Part shown: piece by piece, positions 16,398 through 24,564 of the stretch
How the letters are laid out: each line of letters opens with the position of its first letter
How positions within the stretch are numbered: the first letter of the stretch is position 1
Source of the DNA: Bacillota bacterium
GTDB lineage: Bacteria; Bacillota; Clostridia; Oscillospirales; Acutalibacteraceae
Reading direction: 5' to 3'
Assembly (NCBI GenBank): GCA_023410445.1
Contig: JAEYPT010000009.1
Coordinates: 1 to 64,000 of the forward strand
Length of the DNA: 64,000 nt
Notes under the pieces: generated by a model
The model's database searches: none
The model's input: the letters and a program-made list of their open reading frames with translations, nothing else
What the model was told of the DNA's origin: nothing
Program-made: the position numbers and the translations under genes

Positions 16398-16795
16398 ACA
16401 TCAACGATATCACTGGTCATTCCCTCATACTCGGTGCTGGATCCAACAGAGACAGAGTGAGAGGTTACTAATCTATATCGACCGGATGGTACGTTGATCG
16501 AAGTGCCAAACAGTACATAGTCGGAATTTGATGATTTGCTCCAAACTTTATAATTCGACCAACTGGATCCTGACTGTCTTTGCAAAGTAGCCGTTACGCC
16601 ACACCGTGTTGCATCAAAATAACCGCTGGTTGAGGCAGTGACATATAGAGTGTTTCCACTGGGTTCTAGGCCATTTGAGACATCGCTTATATGTACATAA
16701 TTCAGCTTGATAGTGGTGGCGTTAGCTGATACTGCTCCAATGCTGAATAGTATGGTAAGCAGGAGAACGAACGATAATATTTTCTTGACTTTCAT
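16394..16795 (-). CDS. Secreted small beta-rich protein
   Basis: The 133-residue protein has a typical signal peptide (MKVKKILSFVLLLTILFSIG..., cleavage likely after VSANA at ~25). The mature part is Ser/Thr/Tyr-rich with GVTATLQRQSGSSWSNYKVW and GRYRLVTSHSVSV. This pattern resembles small secreted clostridial proteins grouped as DUF6147, but that assignment is tentative. It lies 9 bases after the anti-sigma gene and may be the operon's output protein. No enzymatic motif is seen. Confidence 0.75.
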   Translation of the reverse strand: MKVKKILSFVLLLTILFSIGAVSANATTIKLNYVHISDVSNGLEPSGNTLYVTASTSGYFDATRCGVTATLQRQSGSSWSNYKVWSKSSNSDYVLFGTSINVPSGRYRLVTSHSVSVGSSTEYEGMTSDIVDV

Positions 16796-16804
16796 TTTAA
16801 TGCA

Positions 16805-17512
16805 CTATCCTTCTTTGAATTTCAAATTCTGAGCAAATTTTAGGATTTCAGGTTTGGAGACATTCGAAACAACAATGTAGGTGCTTTTCGTTGTATTCCA
16901 GACCAATTTCCGTGCGGTCTGGTTTCCTGATGCCTTTTCTCCGTAATAGTATTTCTGACCGGAAACTTGTATTTGTTCCATTTGCTTAAGCTCACTATCA
17001 TTATATAATTTTTCTGATGCAGAAGACTGATAGAACCTTATTGTCTCATCAGGGCTTTGGTATGAAATAAAGCATACATTATTAGTCTCCTGAGACATAG
17101 TTGCTTTGAATGTATCAGGAACCCAAGTTGGAAGATAAACATTATGAACACTATCACGTATCTGAGCGTTAAACTGTGTGTCCCAAGTTTGTGACTCCCC
17201 TGAATTATAAGCAAAATATCGATCAAAGAAATGAATCACATTATCTCTTGAAGCATTTACGGTGAATAACATTCCATATGTTATAGAAAAGACTACAAGA
17301 ATAGAAGCAACAAAAATACCAATTCTTCTTCTCATACCCTGTAAATTGCGACTTTTGTTCTGATTTTGAATGAGGCATTTTATTCTATCATCGAAATTTG
17401 TAGATGGCAAAATATCTTCTAATTCTTCTTCTGTTGGCATAGAATCAATGATTAATTGTGTTTGTCGAAATGCACTTGCAGAAAGGATTTTCTCAAATTG
17501 TTTATCATTCAT
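16805..17512 (-). CDS. Membrane-anchored anti-sigma factor (DUF4367-type)
   Basis: The 235-residue protein has a cytoplasmic N-terminal ~75 residues, one membrane span (GIFVASILVVFSITYGMLF), and an extracellular domain with YLPTWVPDTFKA and a C-terminal TYIVVSNVSKPEILKFAQNL, typical of DUF4367. Such proteins pair with ECF sigma factors and hold them at the membrane until a signal arrives. Its start overlaps the sigma gene by 8 bases, the usual coupling for sigma/anti-sigma pairs. The signal is unknown. Confidence 0.82.
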   Translation of the reverse strand: MNDKQFEKILSASAFRQTQLIIDSMPTEEELEDILPSTNFDDRIKCLIQNQNKSRNLQGMRRRIGIFVASILVVFSITYGMLFTVNASRDNVIHFFDRYFAYNSGESQTWDTQFNAQIRDSVHNVYLPTWVPDTFKATMSQETNNVCFISYQSPDETIRFYQSSASEKLYNDSELKQMEQIQVSGQKYYYGEKASGNQTARKLVWNTTKSTYIVVSNVSKPEILKFAQNLKFKEG

Positions 17513-18005
17513 TATCTATGCCTCCATCCTCTAAAATATTGCGAAGAAGATTTCGCGCCCTTGTTAACCGTACTCGAACATTTGATTCACTGATACCCAA
17601 AGCTCGAGCTATGGCTTTTGTGTCAAGATCATAATAATATTTTAAAACGATAATATCCCTGTATTCGGGATTCATCCGAGGCATATTGAAGATGTTTGAT
17701 AGAGATATTTTTTCAATGGATGTGTCTTCTTGGTTGGATTCGAACAAATCTGCATCATCGAGCGGCGTCTCAATTATTTTATGTCGCTTATTATAAAGTT
17801 TCCTTGCAGCATTTTCGCTAATAATAATTAAATACGGCTTAAGGTTATCAATCGGAATGCTGAGAACCTTGTCTGGATGCTTCACTAAGCTAGTAAATGC
17901 ATCTTGTACAGCGTCTTCAGCTAGACTAGGATTACCTAAAATCTTATTTGCAAAGTATAACATAACTTTATCATAACGGCTGAATATGGTCTCTAGTGTA
18001 CTCAT
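17505..18005 (-). CDS. ECF-type RNA polymerase sigma factor
   Basis: The 166-residue protein has region 2 (ILGNPSLAEDAVQDAFTSLVKH, residues ~22-43) and region 4 (NPEYRDIIVLKYYYDLDTKAIARALGISESNVRVRLTRARNLL split by the usual helix turn), with no region 3, as in ECF sigma factors. The first gene of a four-gene operon with its anti-sigma factor, a secreted protein and a small protein. These sigma factors normally activate their own operon, but no conserved autoregulated promoter was identified upstream by eye. Confidence 0.92.
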   Translation of the reverse strand: MSTLETIFSRYDKVMLYFANKILGNPSLAEDAVQDAFTSLVKHPDKVLSIPIDNLKPYLIIISENAARKLYNKRHKIIETPLDDADLFESNQEDTSIEKISLSNIFNMPRMNPEYRDIIVLKYYYDLDTKAIARALGISESNVRVRLTRARNLLRNILEDGGIDNE

Positions 18006-18224
18006 GACATCACCTTTCGTGATATTTATAATTCTACAAATAGCACAAACAAGCGACTAATTCAACCTTATATTGCTAATATTTCACATTATCACCTCGT
18101 TTCAGACAATCCGCTCTACTTTACCATATCCAACAATTCGACATTTTGTTACAATTTCTAAATTTTTATTTTTCACAAATAAGTGATATAATTATGTCAA
18201 TTAGTAAAAAAAGGGGGAAGTTAG

Positions 18225-19616
18225 GTGAGAAACATTTTATCATGGATTTGGTCAATTTTTTGCGGCCTTGTAGCTTTTGCCTGCCTTTTCAACTTGCCGG
18301 TAAGCTGGGGAGGACTGTTGTTCTTTATTCCCGCAATTCTATTTAACCCAAAGGTTGTCCAAGCTCTCAGGGACAGAAACATCCAATGCAAATTACCGGT
18401 ATACCTTGTATCTTCAATTTTGCCGTTCTGTATTGCGATTGGGGTTTCCGCAGCTTATAGCCCATCACAGACACATGTAATCAACTCAACAAATAGTTCT
18501 TCGATTATTTCCACCAATTTAGCAGAGAGCAGCAGCTCCACATCATCTATTGTACAATCATCAGATGCAGGTTCCAGTAAAGTTTCTTCGAAGCCAGTTA
18601 TGGTATCTTCCATCAATTCAGGTGCTAAGCTCAAGGCCCATTACATAGACGTTGGGCAAGGGGATTCTGAGTTTTTAGAGCTGCCAAATGGGCAAACCAT
18701 GTTGATTGATGCGGGAAACCCGGAGAATGGATCTGAAATAGTTAGCTATATTAAAGGACTGGGCCATAACAAGATTGATTACTTGGTGGCAACACACCCG
18801 CATAGCGATCATATTGGCGGTATGGCTACCGTAGTCAATGGCCTGAACATTGGATCTGTTTATATGCCAAAGAAGTCAACCAATATGAAGACTTTTGAAG
18901 ATTTGCTGACGACGATTCAAAGCAAAGGTCTAAAGATCAATACCGCAAAAGCTGGAGTAAATATTCTAAAGACTGGAAATCTCAACATAGATATCCTTGC
19001 GCCGGTCAATATCACTGGAGACGATCTGAATCAGTATTCAGCGGTCATTAAGGTAACCTATGGTGCAAATAAGTTTCTTTTCATGGGGGATGCTGGCCAA
19101 CCTTCTGAAGAACAGATCACTGCTGATGTTAATGCGGATGTTTTGAAGGTAGGTCATCACGGGAGCAATACGGCAACGTCGCAAGCATTTTTGAATAAAG
19201 TCCATCCAAAGTATGCTGTTATAGAGGTGGGGAAAGGCAATTCATATGGCCATCCCACAGCCGTAACGCTTCAAAAGCTACAAGCAATCGGAGCTACAAT
19301 CTATCGCACCGATACTGAAGGGACTATCATATTTACGTCGGATGCGAAAACAATTACGATTGATAAAAAAGCATCTCCGGTCAAGCAGCAAGCGCCGCCA
19401 GTATCTTCAATTTCAAGCCAAGCTTCAAAAATTATTGTTACCCCACAGCCCAAAGCGTCGGATAATCAAAGTGTTACGGTGTACATTACAAAAACTGGTA
19501 AGAAATATCATAGAGATGGATGCAGATATCTGAAAAAAAGCCAAATTGCAATATCTTTGCAGGAAGCTGAATCAGAAGGGTATGAGCCTTGTTCTGTGTG
19601 TGATCCACCACAATGA
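18225..19616 (+). CDS. ComEC/Rec2-like metallo-hydrolase with Cys-rich C-terminus
   Basis: The 463-residue protein has two or three membrane spans within residues 5-77, a Ser-rich linker (~81-128), then a metallo-beta-lactamase-fold domain: HYIDVGQGDSEF, THPHSDHIGGM (metal ligands ~191-196), LFMGDAG and VGHHGSNT. That matches the hydrolase domain of ComEC. A Pro/Ser linker leads to a last ~35 residues (YHRDGCRYLKK...YEPCSVCDPP) resembling a small Cys/His metal-binding module. The start is GTG after AAGGGGGAAG. It is followed 9 bases later by its usual DUF3006 partner. An extracellular nuclease role is possible but unproven. Confidence 0.85.
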   Translation: MRNILSWIWSIFCGLVAFACLFNLPVSWGGLLFFIPAILFNPKVVQALRDRNIQCKLPVYLVSSILPFCIAIGVSAAYSPSQTHVINSTNSSSIISTNLAESSSSTSSIVQSSDAGSSKVSSKPVMVSSINSGAKLKAHYIDVGQGDSEFLELPNGQTMLIDAGNPENGSEIVSYIKGLGHNKIDYLVATHPHSDHIGGMATVVNGLNIGSVYMPKKSTNMKTFEDLLTTIQSKGLKINTAKAGVNILKTGNLNIDILAPVNITGDDLNQYSAVIKVTYGANKFLFMGDAGQPSEEQITADVNADVLKVGHHGSNTATSQAFLNKVHPKYAVIEVGKGNSYGHPTAVTLQKLQAIGATIYRTDTEGTIIFTSDAKTITIDKKASPVKQQAPPVSSISSQASKIIVTPQPKASDNQSVTVYITKTGKKYHRDGCRYLKKSQIAISLQEAESEGYEPCSVCDPPQ

Positions 19617-19625
19617 GGAGGAAGT

Positions 19626-19826
19626 ATGAAGTATACGATAGATCGGTTTGAAGGCGATGTTGCCGTCGTGGAACTTGAAAACAGAGAAATCATCAATGTT
19701 CCTCGAAAAGCAGTTCCTTTGGAAGCCAAAGAAGGAGACATAATCGTGGTTGTGGTGGATACCCAGGAGACTGTTGCAAGAAAAAAGAAAATTCAAGATC
19801 TGATGAAAGATTTATGGACTGACTAA
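19626..19826 (+). CDS. DUF3006 domain protein
   Basis: The 66-residue protein begins YTIDRFEGDVAVVELEN and continues VPRKAVPLEAKEGDIIVV, the standard DUF3006 pattern (a small beta-rich fold). The family commonly sits next to ComEC-like MBL hydrolases, as here. An AGGAGG site lies just before the ATG. The biochemical role is unknown. A hairpin terminator follows within 10 bases. Confidence 0.88.
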   Translation: MKYTIDRFEGDVAVVELENREIINVPRKAVPLEAKEGDIIVVVVDTQETVARKKKIQDLMKDLWTD

Positions 19827-19835
19827 TTAGCTGAA

Positions 19836-19874
19836 AATGGAGAAGCGACGGCAATCAACCATGCTTCTCCATTT
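19836..19874 (+). terminator. Rho-independent terminator
   Basis: AATGGAGAAGC (19836-19846) pairs with GCTTCTCCATT (19863-19873) over a 16-base loop. It follows the DUF3006 gene. Confidence 0.75.
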
Positions 19875-19922
19875 AGCCTTGAACGATAAAGGCAAAACGG
19901 TCGTAAGTTTGATGTATGCACT

Positions 19923-19952
19923 TATAAAACCGGAACCGGTTTCGGTTTTATA
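19923..19952. repeat. CCGGAAC-type palindrome, copy 3
   Basis: TATAAAACCG (19923-19932) pairs with CGGTTTTATA (19943-19952) around GAACCGGTTT. It is a looser relative of the palindromes at 13798 and 16088. Confidence 0.55.
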
Positions 19953-20028
19953 AAATTTATGCCTTGATATATTTCCCTTCCGGTGCTAATGTTAGATTAT
20001 AATGTCGAATTAGCAAGAGGGGTGCTAA

Positions 20029-20649
20029 ATGATGGACTATTATGAGGCATTGGGCGTTGATGAAGATGCGACACAGGAACAGATAAAGGCAGCATATAGG
20101 ACATTAGCAAAGAAATATCATCCTGATGTCAACGACGCACCAAATGCTGCAGCTGTTTTCAGGCTTATCCAAGAAGCTTACCAAACGCTTAGCGATCCAC
20201 AGAAGCGTGAGCATTATGACCATTGTGATTCTGACGATGAACAAGAGTCGGTTCAGGAGGAGCCAAAAAATTACACCGCTCAATATGTTTATTCTTTTGA
20301 TTCGGATATTGCTCCGCCGCAGTCGGAAAGACGAAAAGATATTCCTATCATAGATTCATTATTAGCAATTGCAATCGTAACTACGATCTTAAACGGTTTT
20401 TTACATGTACACCCTGCAATTAGTGTTTTACTTGGAATAGTTTTTGCAATCATATTAGCAGGCCTTTTTCAAACTCGAATTGGTTGGTGGGTAATTTCAA
20501 TAATCTATAGTGCCATATGGGCCGCGGCCGGTGGCGGTATTGTGTGGGGTCTCTCAAAGGGAGATTGGATTTGGTTTTGGACATGCACAGGGGTAATATT
20601 TCTACTATCTCTTTTGCAGCATAGGCATAAACTTGATACCAAATCGTGA
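20029..20649 (+). CDS. J-domain protein with membrane C-terminus
   Basis: The 206-residue protein begins with a full DnaJ J-domain (YYEALGVDEDATQEQIKAAY, then KKYHPDVNDAPNA with the HPD triad at ~31-33, then LIQEAYQTLSDPQKREHYD). After a ~35-residue acidic linker, the second half has about four hydrophobic helices. There is no G/F region or zinc finger, so this is a type III J-protein that would recruit DnaK to the membrane. Two ATG codons in tandem make the start uncertain by one residue. A strong terminator follows. Confidence 0.9.
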   Translation: MMDYYEALGVDEDATQEQIKAAYRTLAKKYHPDVNDAPNAAAVFRLIQEAYQTLSDPQKREHYDHCDSDDEQESVQEEPKNYTAQYVYSFDSDIAPPQSERRKDIPIIDSLLAIAIVTTILNGFLHVHPAISVLLGIVFAIILAGLFQTRIGWWVISIIYSAIWAAAGGGIVWGLSKGDWIWFWTCTGVIFLLSLLQHRHKLDTKS

Positions 20650-20654
20650 AACCG

Positions 20655-20695
20655 AAAAACAGGAAGCGGAACTAATTCCGCTTCCTGTTTTTTCA
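20655..20695 (+). terminator. Rho-independent terminator
   Basis: A 17-bp perfect stem (20655-20671 with 20676-20692), loop CTAA, with TTT beyond. It closes the J-protein transcript. Confidence 0.92.
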
Positions 20696-20718
20696 GAATG
20701 TTTAGTATAAAAATAAAG

Positions 20719-20747
20719 TTGCAATTTGGAAGGACATGGTATATAAT
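20719..20747 (+). promoter_or_regulatory. Promoter of the large ncRNA candidate
   Basis: TTGCAA (20719-20724) and a perfect TATAAT (20742-20747) with a 17-base spacer. Transcription should begin near 20754, at the foot of the first hairpin. Confidence 0.75.
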
Positions 20748-20753
20748 TTTGCT

Positions 20754-21440
20754 ATGTGGATAAATGAAAAAGCATCCACAGGGGACAAATCGTGAGCAAA
20801 ACGATTCGTTCCCATGCGCCATAAAGGGTCACAGCCCATTATGACTTGTGAATGCCGATTGTACGTGGTCTATTGTACTGCGTATTTCGGATACATGTCA
20901 AGTCTGTGCCCTTATGTGACGTTGAGGGTGCAGACTTTCTTTTGTTCGCTTCCACTCCACAAGGACAAGCCTTGTGAACCGCTGATCGCAGTAGCTTGAT
21001 TTTTCACTCAGCATACTCGTGAGCTTCTATCGAGCGCCTGTAATGAAGAAACTCGATAGCCAAACCAATTGGAAATACGATCTCGACGGTTTAGAGTACC
21101 TTGACAATTGCTCGAATAGATTGGATTCGTAAAGTTCTAAATCCCAGCGCGCAACCCACGATGCACATTAATGTGCCGTACTGGCGTCCACGCAGCCATC
21201 GGAAGCAGGCGCTTGCCGACTAACTGACTGACCGGCTCTTACAATACCAGTAAGAGAGGGGCCATGAAAGGGAAATAGAATCCACTAGGTGGCTTTGCTA
21301 TCCAAGCGTTCGGTATTTATGATGATTTTCCGGGTGTGTCCAAACCACATCCGGGAAGTTATCATAAAATTATATGCTCTGCTTTAAGCTGAACACATAA
21401 CTTTATGATAACAAGGGCAAAAGCTTAATGCTTTTACCCT
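20754..21440 (+). ncRNA. Large structured non-coding RNA candidate (~690 nt)
   Basis: No frame here has a start site and familiar coding pattern, but ordered inverted repeats run throughout. The 5' hairpin TGTGGAT/ATCCACA (20755-20761/20774-20780) is followed by GGGGAC/GTTCCC with inner AATCG/CGATT (20781-20813). A 13-bp helix with two adjacent wobbles lies at 20900-20912/20925-20937, and CACAAGG/CCTTGTG at 20958-20976. CTATCGAG/CTCGATAG lies at 21027-21059, and a palindrome at 21163-21176. CTCTTAC/GTAAGAG spans 21236-21256. A 12-bp helix lies at 21327-21338/21346-21357 and an 11-bp helix at 21358-21368/21402-21412. The last hairpin (21414-21440) could end transcription. The size and position beside a tRNA recall the large ornate RNA classes ROOL and GOLLD, but I cannot match a consensus. 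Confidence 0.65.
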
Positions 21441-21450
21441 AAATTATCAG

Positions 21451-21527
21451 TGGTGGACGTTATAGGACTCGAACCTATGACCTTTCGCACGTCAAGCGAA
21501 CGCTCTAGCCAGCTGAGCTAAACATCC
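21451..21527 (-). tRNA. tRNA-Val(GAC)
   Basis: On the minus strand the 77-nt gene has acceptor GGATGTT pairing with AACGTCC, encoded CCA, a D-arm with AGCTCAGCTGG, an anticodon stem TTCGC/GCGAA with loop TTGACGT (anticodon GAC, reading GUC) and a T-arm with GGTTCGAGTCC. It converges on the ncRNA candidate; the hairpin at 21414-21440 may terminate both. Confidence 0.93.
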
Positions 21528-21702
21528 ATTTTTTACAGCGCTTATTTATTATAGCGCATTCGACTGGAAAAATCAAGACCAAAGATCAGCAAAATTCGAT
21601 TTTTTTATCTGGGGAAAGCCACGGTTCATGAATTTATAGTCAGACTTAGGCTTAATCGGATAAATCAGAAAGCTCTGCACAAAATAAGTTGAGGTGATTT
21701 CT

Positions 21703-21882
21703 ATGCTGGACAATCTTGAACGACTGCTGCACTCGGATGCCGGGGCAATGGAGTATTTTTCGGGACTTCCTACGTATGTGCGGGAAGCGGTGAAAAAGCA
21801 CGGAGAAGAGATCGACAGTGCGAAAGCGATGAAGCTTTTTGCAGAAAGCTTTATGGAGGATGATTCCTTTCGGGGAGCATGA
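21703..21882 (+). CDS. Small helical hypothetical protein
   Basis: From the ATG at 21703 (GAGGTG 7 bases upstream) it encodes 59 residues: MLDNLERLLHSDAGAMEYF, then PTYVREAVKKHGEEIDSAKAMKLF. It is acidic and probably all-helical, with no signal peptide, membrane span or cysteine. I do not recognise a characterised family. It stands alone between the tRNA and an unknown 179-residue protein. The GTG at 21694 is a less likely start because it overlaps the ribosome site. Confidence 0.65.
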   Translation: MLDNLERLLHSDAGAMEYFSGLPTYVREAVKKHGEEIDSAKAMKLFAESFMEDDSFRGA

Positions 21883-21969
21883 ACCGCTCCGGCTTTGCCG
21901 GGGCGATTTTTGCATATTATTCCGAAAAGCGAACATACTCTATTCCATCTTAATGAACGGAGCGGTGGA

Positions 21970-22509
21970 ATGATTGACATCATACTTTGCGGAGATCGGG
22001 GAGACACTTCCGTTTCCGACGCGCTGGTTTCTACGCTTGCTTTATACGGCGGAGTGCGGGGCTGCGGACCCGACCGGCTCTTTGAACGGGGTGTTTCAGC
22101 GGAGTTTTTTCTGTACGAATGCGAGAATCTTCCGAAAATCGAACTGCAGCAGGGAATTATCCTATTTAAAAACAGTATTCGTCAGCAGCGTGCCGAAAAA
22201 ATTCCGGAAAATTTTCTGTGTATTCTTGAAACGAAAAATGCACATGCTGCCGCTTTGCTGAAGGAGACGGGAACCGCTGCCGTGACCTGCGGTACGAGTA
22301 CGAAGGATACGCTGAGCGTGGCGGCTTTGGACGGCTCCGGAGCGGTTCTGAGCCTGCAGCGGAGCATCCGAACTCTGGCGGGGGAGATCGTTGAGCCACG
22401 TGATTTTTCCGTGAAATGCTCGGCAGAACGGAGCCCGCACCAGCTTTTATCGGTCAGCGCCGTGCTTCTTCTTTCCGGAATCGATTCCTCAGGTGGGTAT
22501 ATCATTTGA
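21970..22509 (+). CDS. Hypothetical protein
   Basis: The ATG at 21970 follows GGAGCGGTGGA and gives 179 residues starting MIDIILCGDRGDTSVSDAL. The body alternates strands and helices with a Rossmann-like rhythm (FLCILETKNAHAAALLKETG, then AAVTCGTSTKDTLSVAALDG). The pattern GTSTKDTLS recalls the 'constant' early part of Mur-type ligases, but no ATP motif is present. I do not recognise the family. It precedes the spore-protein gene, but a link is not shown. Confidence 0.7.
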   Translation: MIDIILCGDRGDTSVSDALVSTLALYGGVRGCGPDRLFERGVSAEFFLYECENLPKIELQQGIILFKNSIRQQRAEKIPENFLCILETKNAHAAALLKETGTAAVTCGTSTKDTLSVAALDGSGAVLSLQRSIRTLAGEIVEPRDFSVKCSAERSPHQLLSVSAVLLLSGIDSSGGYII

Positions 22510-22605
22510 AAAAATTAGCATTCATAATCGACGAGCGCATACGCAAAATAGTAAAGCAAACGCAGGAAAAAATCATTATTCGAAATGATGTAAGGAGTGT
22601 TGACT

Positions 22606-22800
22606 ATGTCTAGTAGTAACAAACATGTGGTTCCTGAGGCTCGTGAGGCTCTGGACAAGTTCAAGATGGAAGCTGCATCCGAAGTCGGCGTCAACCTGAA
22701 GCAGGGATATAACGGTGACCTTACTTCCAAGGAAGCCGGTTCTGTCGGCGGCCAGATGGTCAAGAACATGATTAAAAAGTACGAGGAAGGCATGAAATAA
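22606..22800 (+). CDS. Alpha/beta-type small acid-soluble spore protein
   Basis: DNA-coating protein of the dormant spore. The 64-residue product shows the family pattern KFKMEAASEVGVNL (the germination-protease site lies within EAASE) and GSVGGQMVKNMIKKYEEG. The ATG at 22606 follows a perfect TAAGGAG site 9 bases upstream. Expression is expected from the forespore sigma factor SigG, whose promoter I could not place confidently. The presence of this gene is the best single sign that the organism forms spores. Confidence 0.93.
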   Translation: MSSSNKHVVPEAREALDKFKMEAASEVGVNLKQGYNGDLTSKEAGSVGGQMVKNMIKKYEEGMK

Positions 22801-22851
22801 AGACTTTCCCCGTTGACGCAGGTCACTGCTGGACAGTGCCTGAAAACAGCG

Positions 22852-22886
22852 AAAAGGGGCTGCCTCACTCGGGGGCAGTCCCTTTT
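22852..22886. terminator. Bidirectional terminator
   Basis: AAAAGGGGCTGCC pairs with GGCAGTCCCTTTT with one mismatch. It lies between the converging SASP and ilvD genes. Confidence 0.8.
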
Positions 22887-22902
22887 CCGATTTTGCGGCT
22901 GA

Positions 22903-24564
22903 TTAAGCTTTCGGGAGTTCCAGAATTGCGCCGCGGTTTGCCGAGGTGACCAGCGAAGCATACCGGGCAAGGTAGCCGGTGGTGATCTTCGGCTGGCGGG
23001 GTTTCCATTCCGCTTTCCTGCGTGCAAGTTCCGCGTCGTCTACCAGAACTTCGATCGTTTCGGAAGGAATGTCGATCCGAATCGTGTCGCCCTCCTGAAC
23101 CAGAGCGATCGGGCCGCCGACCGCTGCTTCCGGTGAGACATGTCCGATTGCCGCGCCGCGGGTAGCGCCGCTGAACCGACCGTCCGTAATCAGAGCGACG
23201 CTGCCGCCAAGACCGCGTCCCATAATAGCGGAGGTCGGGTTGAGCATTTCGCGCATGCCTGGGCCGCCTTTCGGGCCTTCGTAGCGGATCACAACCACGT
23301 CGCCCGGCACGATCTTCCCGGCGTTAATTGCCGCAATCGCGTCCTCCTCGCAGTCGAACACCCTCGCGGGTCCTTCATGCCGCAGCATTTCCTCAGAAAC
23401 GGCGGAACGCTTGACTACGCACGAATTGGGCGCCAGATTTCCGCGGAGCACCGCAATGCCGCCGGTTTTGCTGTAGGGATTTTCCACCGGACGGATTACC
23501 TCTGGGTTTTTGTTTTTGCAGGCGGCGATGTTTTCGCCGACCGTTTTTCCGGTGCAGGTGATCAGATCGGTTTTTAAGAGGCCGAGCTTGTTGATTTCAT
23601 TCATGACGGCGTAAACGCCGCCGGCCTCGTTCAGCTCTTCAATATAGGTGTGGCCGACCGGCGCGAGGTGGCAGAGATTCGGCGTTTTGTCGCTGATCGC
23701 GTTGGCCATGTCCAGATTCAGCTCAATGCCGCATTCATGTGCGATTGCCGGGAGATGGAGCATGCTGTTTGTGCTGCATCCCAGAGCCATATCGATCGTC
23801 AGAGCGTTATGGAAAGCGCCCTCCGTCATGATGTCACGCGGACGGATATTTTTGCGGAACAACTCCATGATCTGCATCCCGGCGTGCTTCGCGAGCTGCA
23901 GCCGTTCGGAGTAAACAGCCGGAATTGTGCCGTTGCCCGGGAGTCCCATGCCGAGAACCTCGGTCAGGCAGTTCATGCTGTTGGCCGTGTACATTCCGGA
24001 GCAGGAACCGCAGGTGGGGCAGCCTTTGCATTCGTATTCGCGGAGTTTTTCCTTCGTGATTTTGCCGGCCTGATATTCGCCGACTGCCTCTGAAATGCTG
24101 GAAAAGCTGACCTTCTGCCCGTCCACCTTTCCCGCCAGCATGGGGCCGCCGCTGACAAATATGGTGGGGATGTTCAATCTTCCGGCCGCCATCAGTAGGC
24201 CGGGAACGTTCTTATCGCAGTTCGGCACCATGACAAGGGCGTCGAACGCATGTGCCAGAGCCATGGATTCCGTGGAATCCGCAATCAGCTCGCGGGTAAC
24301 GAGGGAATATTTCATGCCCTGATGCCCCATGGCCAGCCCGTCACACACGGCGATAGCGGGGAAGACCAGAGGCGTTCCGCCAGCCATTGCGACTCCGAGT
24401 TTTACCGCTTCCACAACCTTATCAAGGTTCATGTGACCGGGAACAATCTCATTATAGGAACTTACAATGCCAATCAGCGGGCGTTCCATCTCTTCGTCGG
24501 TGAGACCGAGCGCGTGGAACAGAGCTCGCTTGGGGGTGTCTTTTGTGACAGCATCGCTGTTCAT
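22903..24564 (-). CDS. ilvD: Dihydroxy-acid dehydratase
   Basis: Third step of valine/isoleucine synthesis: dehydrates 2,3-dihydroxy-3-methylvalerate or isovalerate to the 2-oxo acid. The 553-residue protein shows the IlvD/Edd pattern: GIVSSYNEIVPGHMNLD, CDKNVPGLLMAAGR, KGCPTCGSCSGMYTANSMNC (cluster cysteines), PVGHTY and GRFSGATRGAAIGHVSPEA. Its length is normal. It is a single gene: other ilv/leu genes are not in the window and no T-box or leader peptide was recognised in the short upstream region. Confidence 0.96.
   Translation of the reverse strand: MNSDAVTKDTPKRALFHALGLTDEEMERPLIGIVSSYNEIVPGHMNLDKVVEAVKLGVAMAGGTPLVFPAIAVCDGLAMGHQGMKYSLVTRELIADSTESMALAHAFDALVMVPNCDKNVPGLLMAAGRLNIPTIFVSGGPMLAGKVDGQKVSFSSISEAVGEYQAGKITKEKLREYECKGCPTCGSCSGMYTANSMNCLTEVLGMGLPGNGTIPAVYSERLQLAKHAGMQIMELFRKNIRPRDIMTEGAFHNALTIDMALGCSTNSMLHLPAIAHECGIELNLDMANAISDKTPNLCHLAPVGHTYIEELNEAGGVYAVMNEINKLGLLKTDLITCTGKTVGENIAACKNKNPEVIRPVENPYSKTGGIAVLRGNLAPNSCVVKRSAVSEEMLRHEGPARVFDCEEDAIAAINAGKIVPGDVVVIRYEGPKGGPGMREMLNPTSAIMGRGLGGSVALITDGRFSGATRGAAIGHVSPEAAVGGPIALVQEGDTIRIDIPSETIEVLVDDAELARRKAEWKPRQPKITTGYLARYASLVTSANRGAILELPKA

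Noticed and set aside
20754..21440. Group I or group II intron
   Set aside because: No conserved intron core (domain V hairpin, P7 elements) and no intron-encoded protein were seen.
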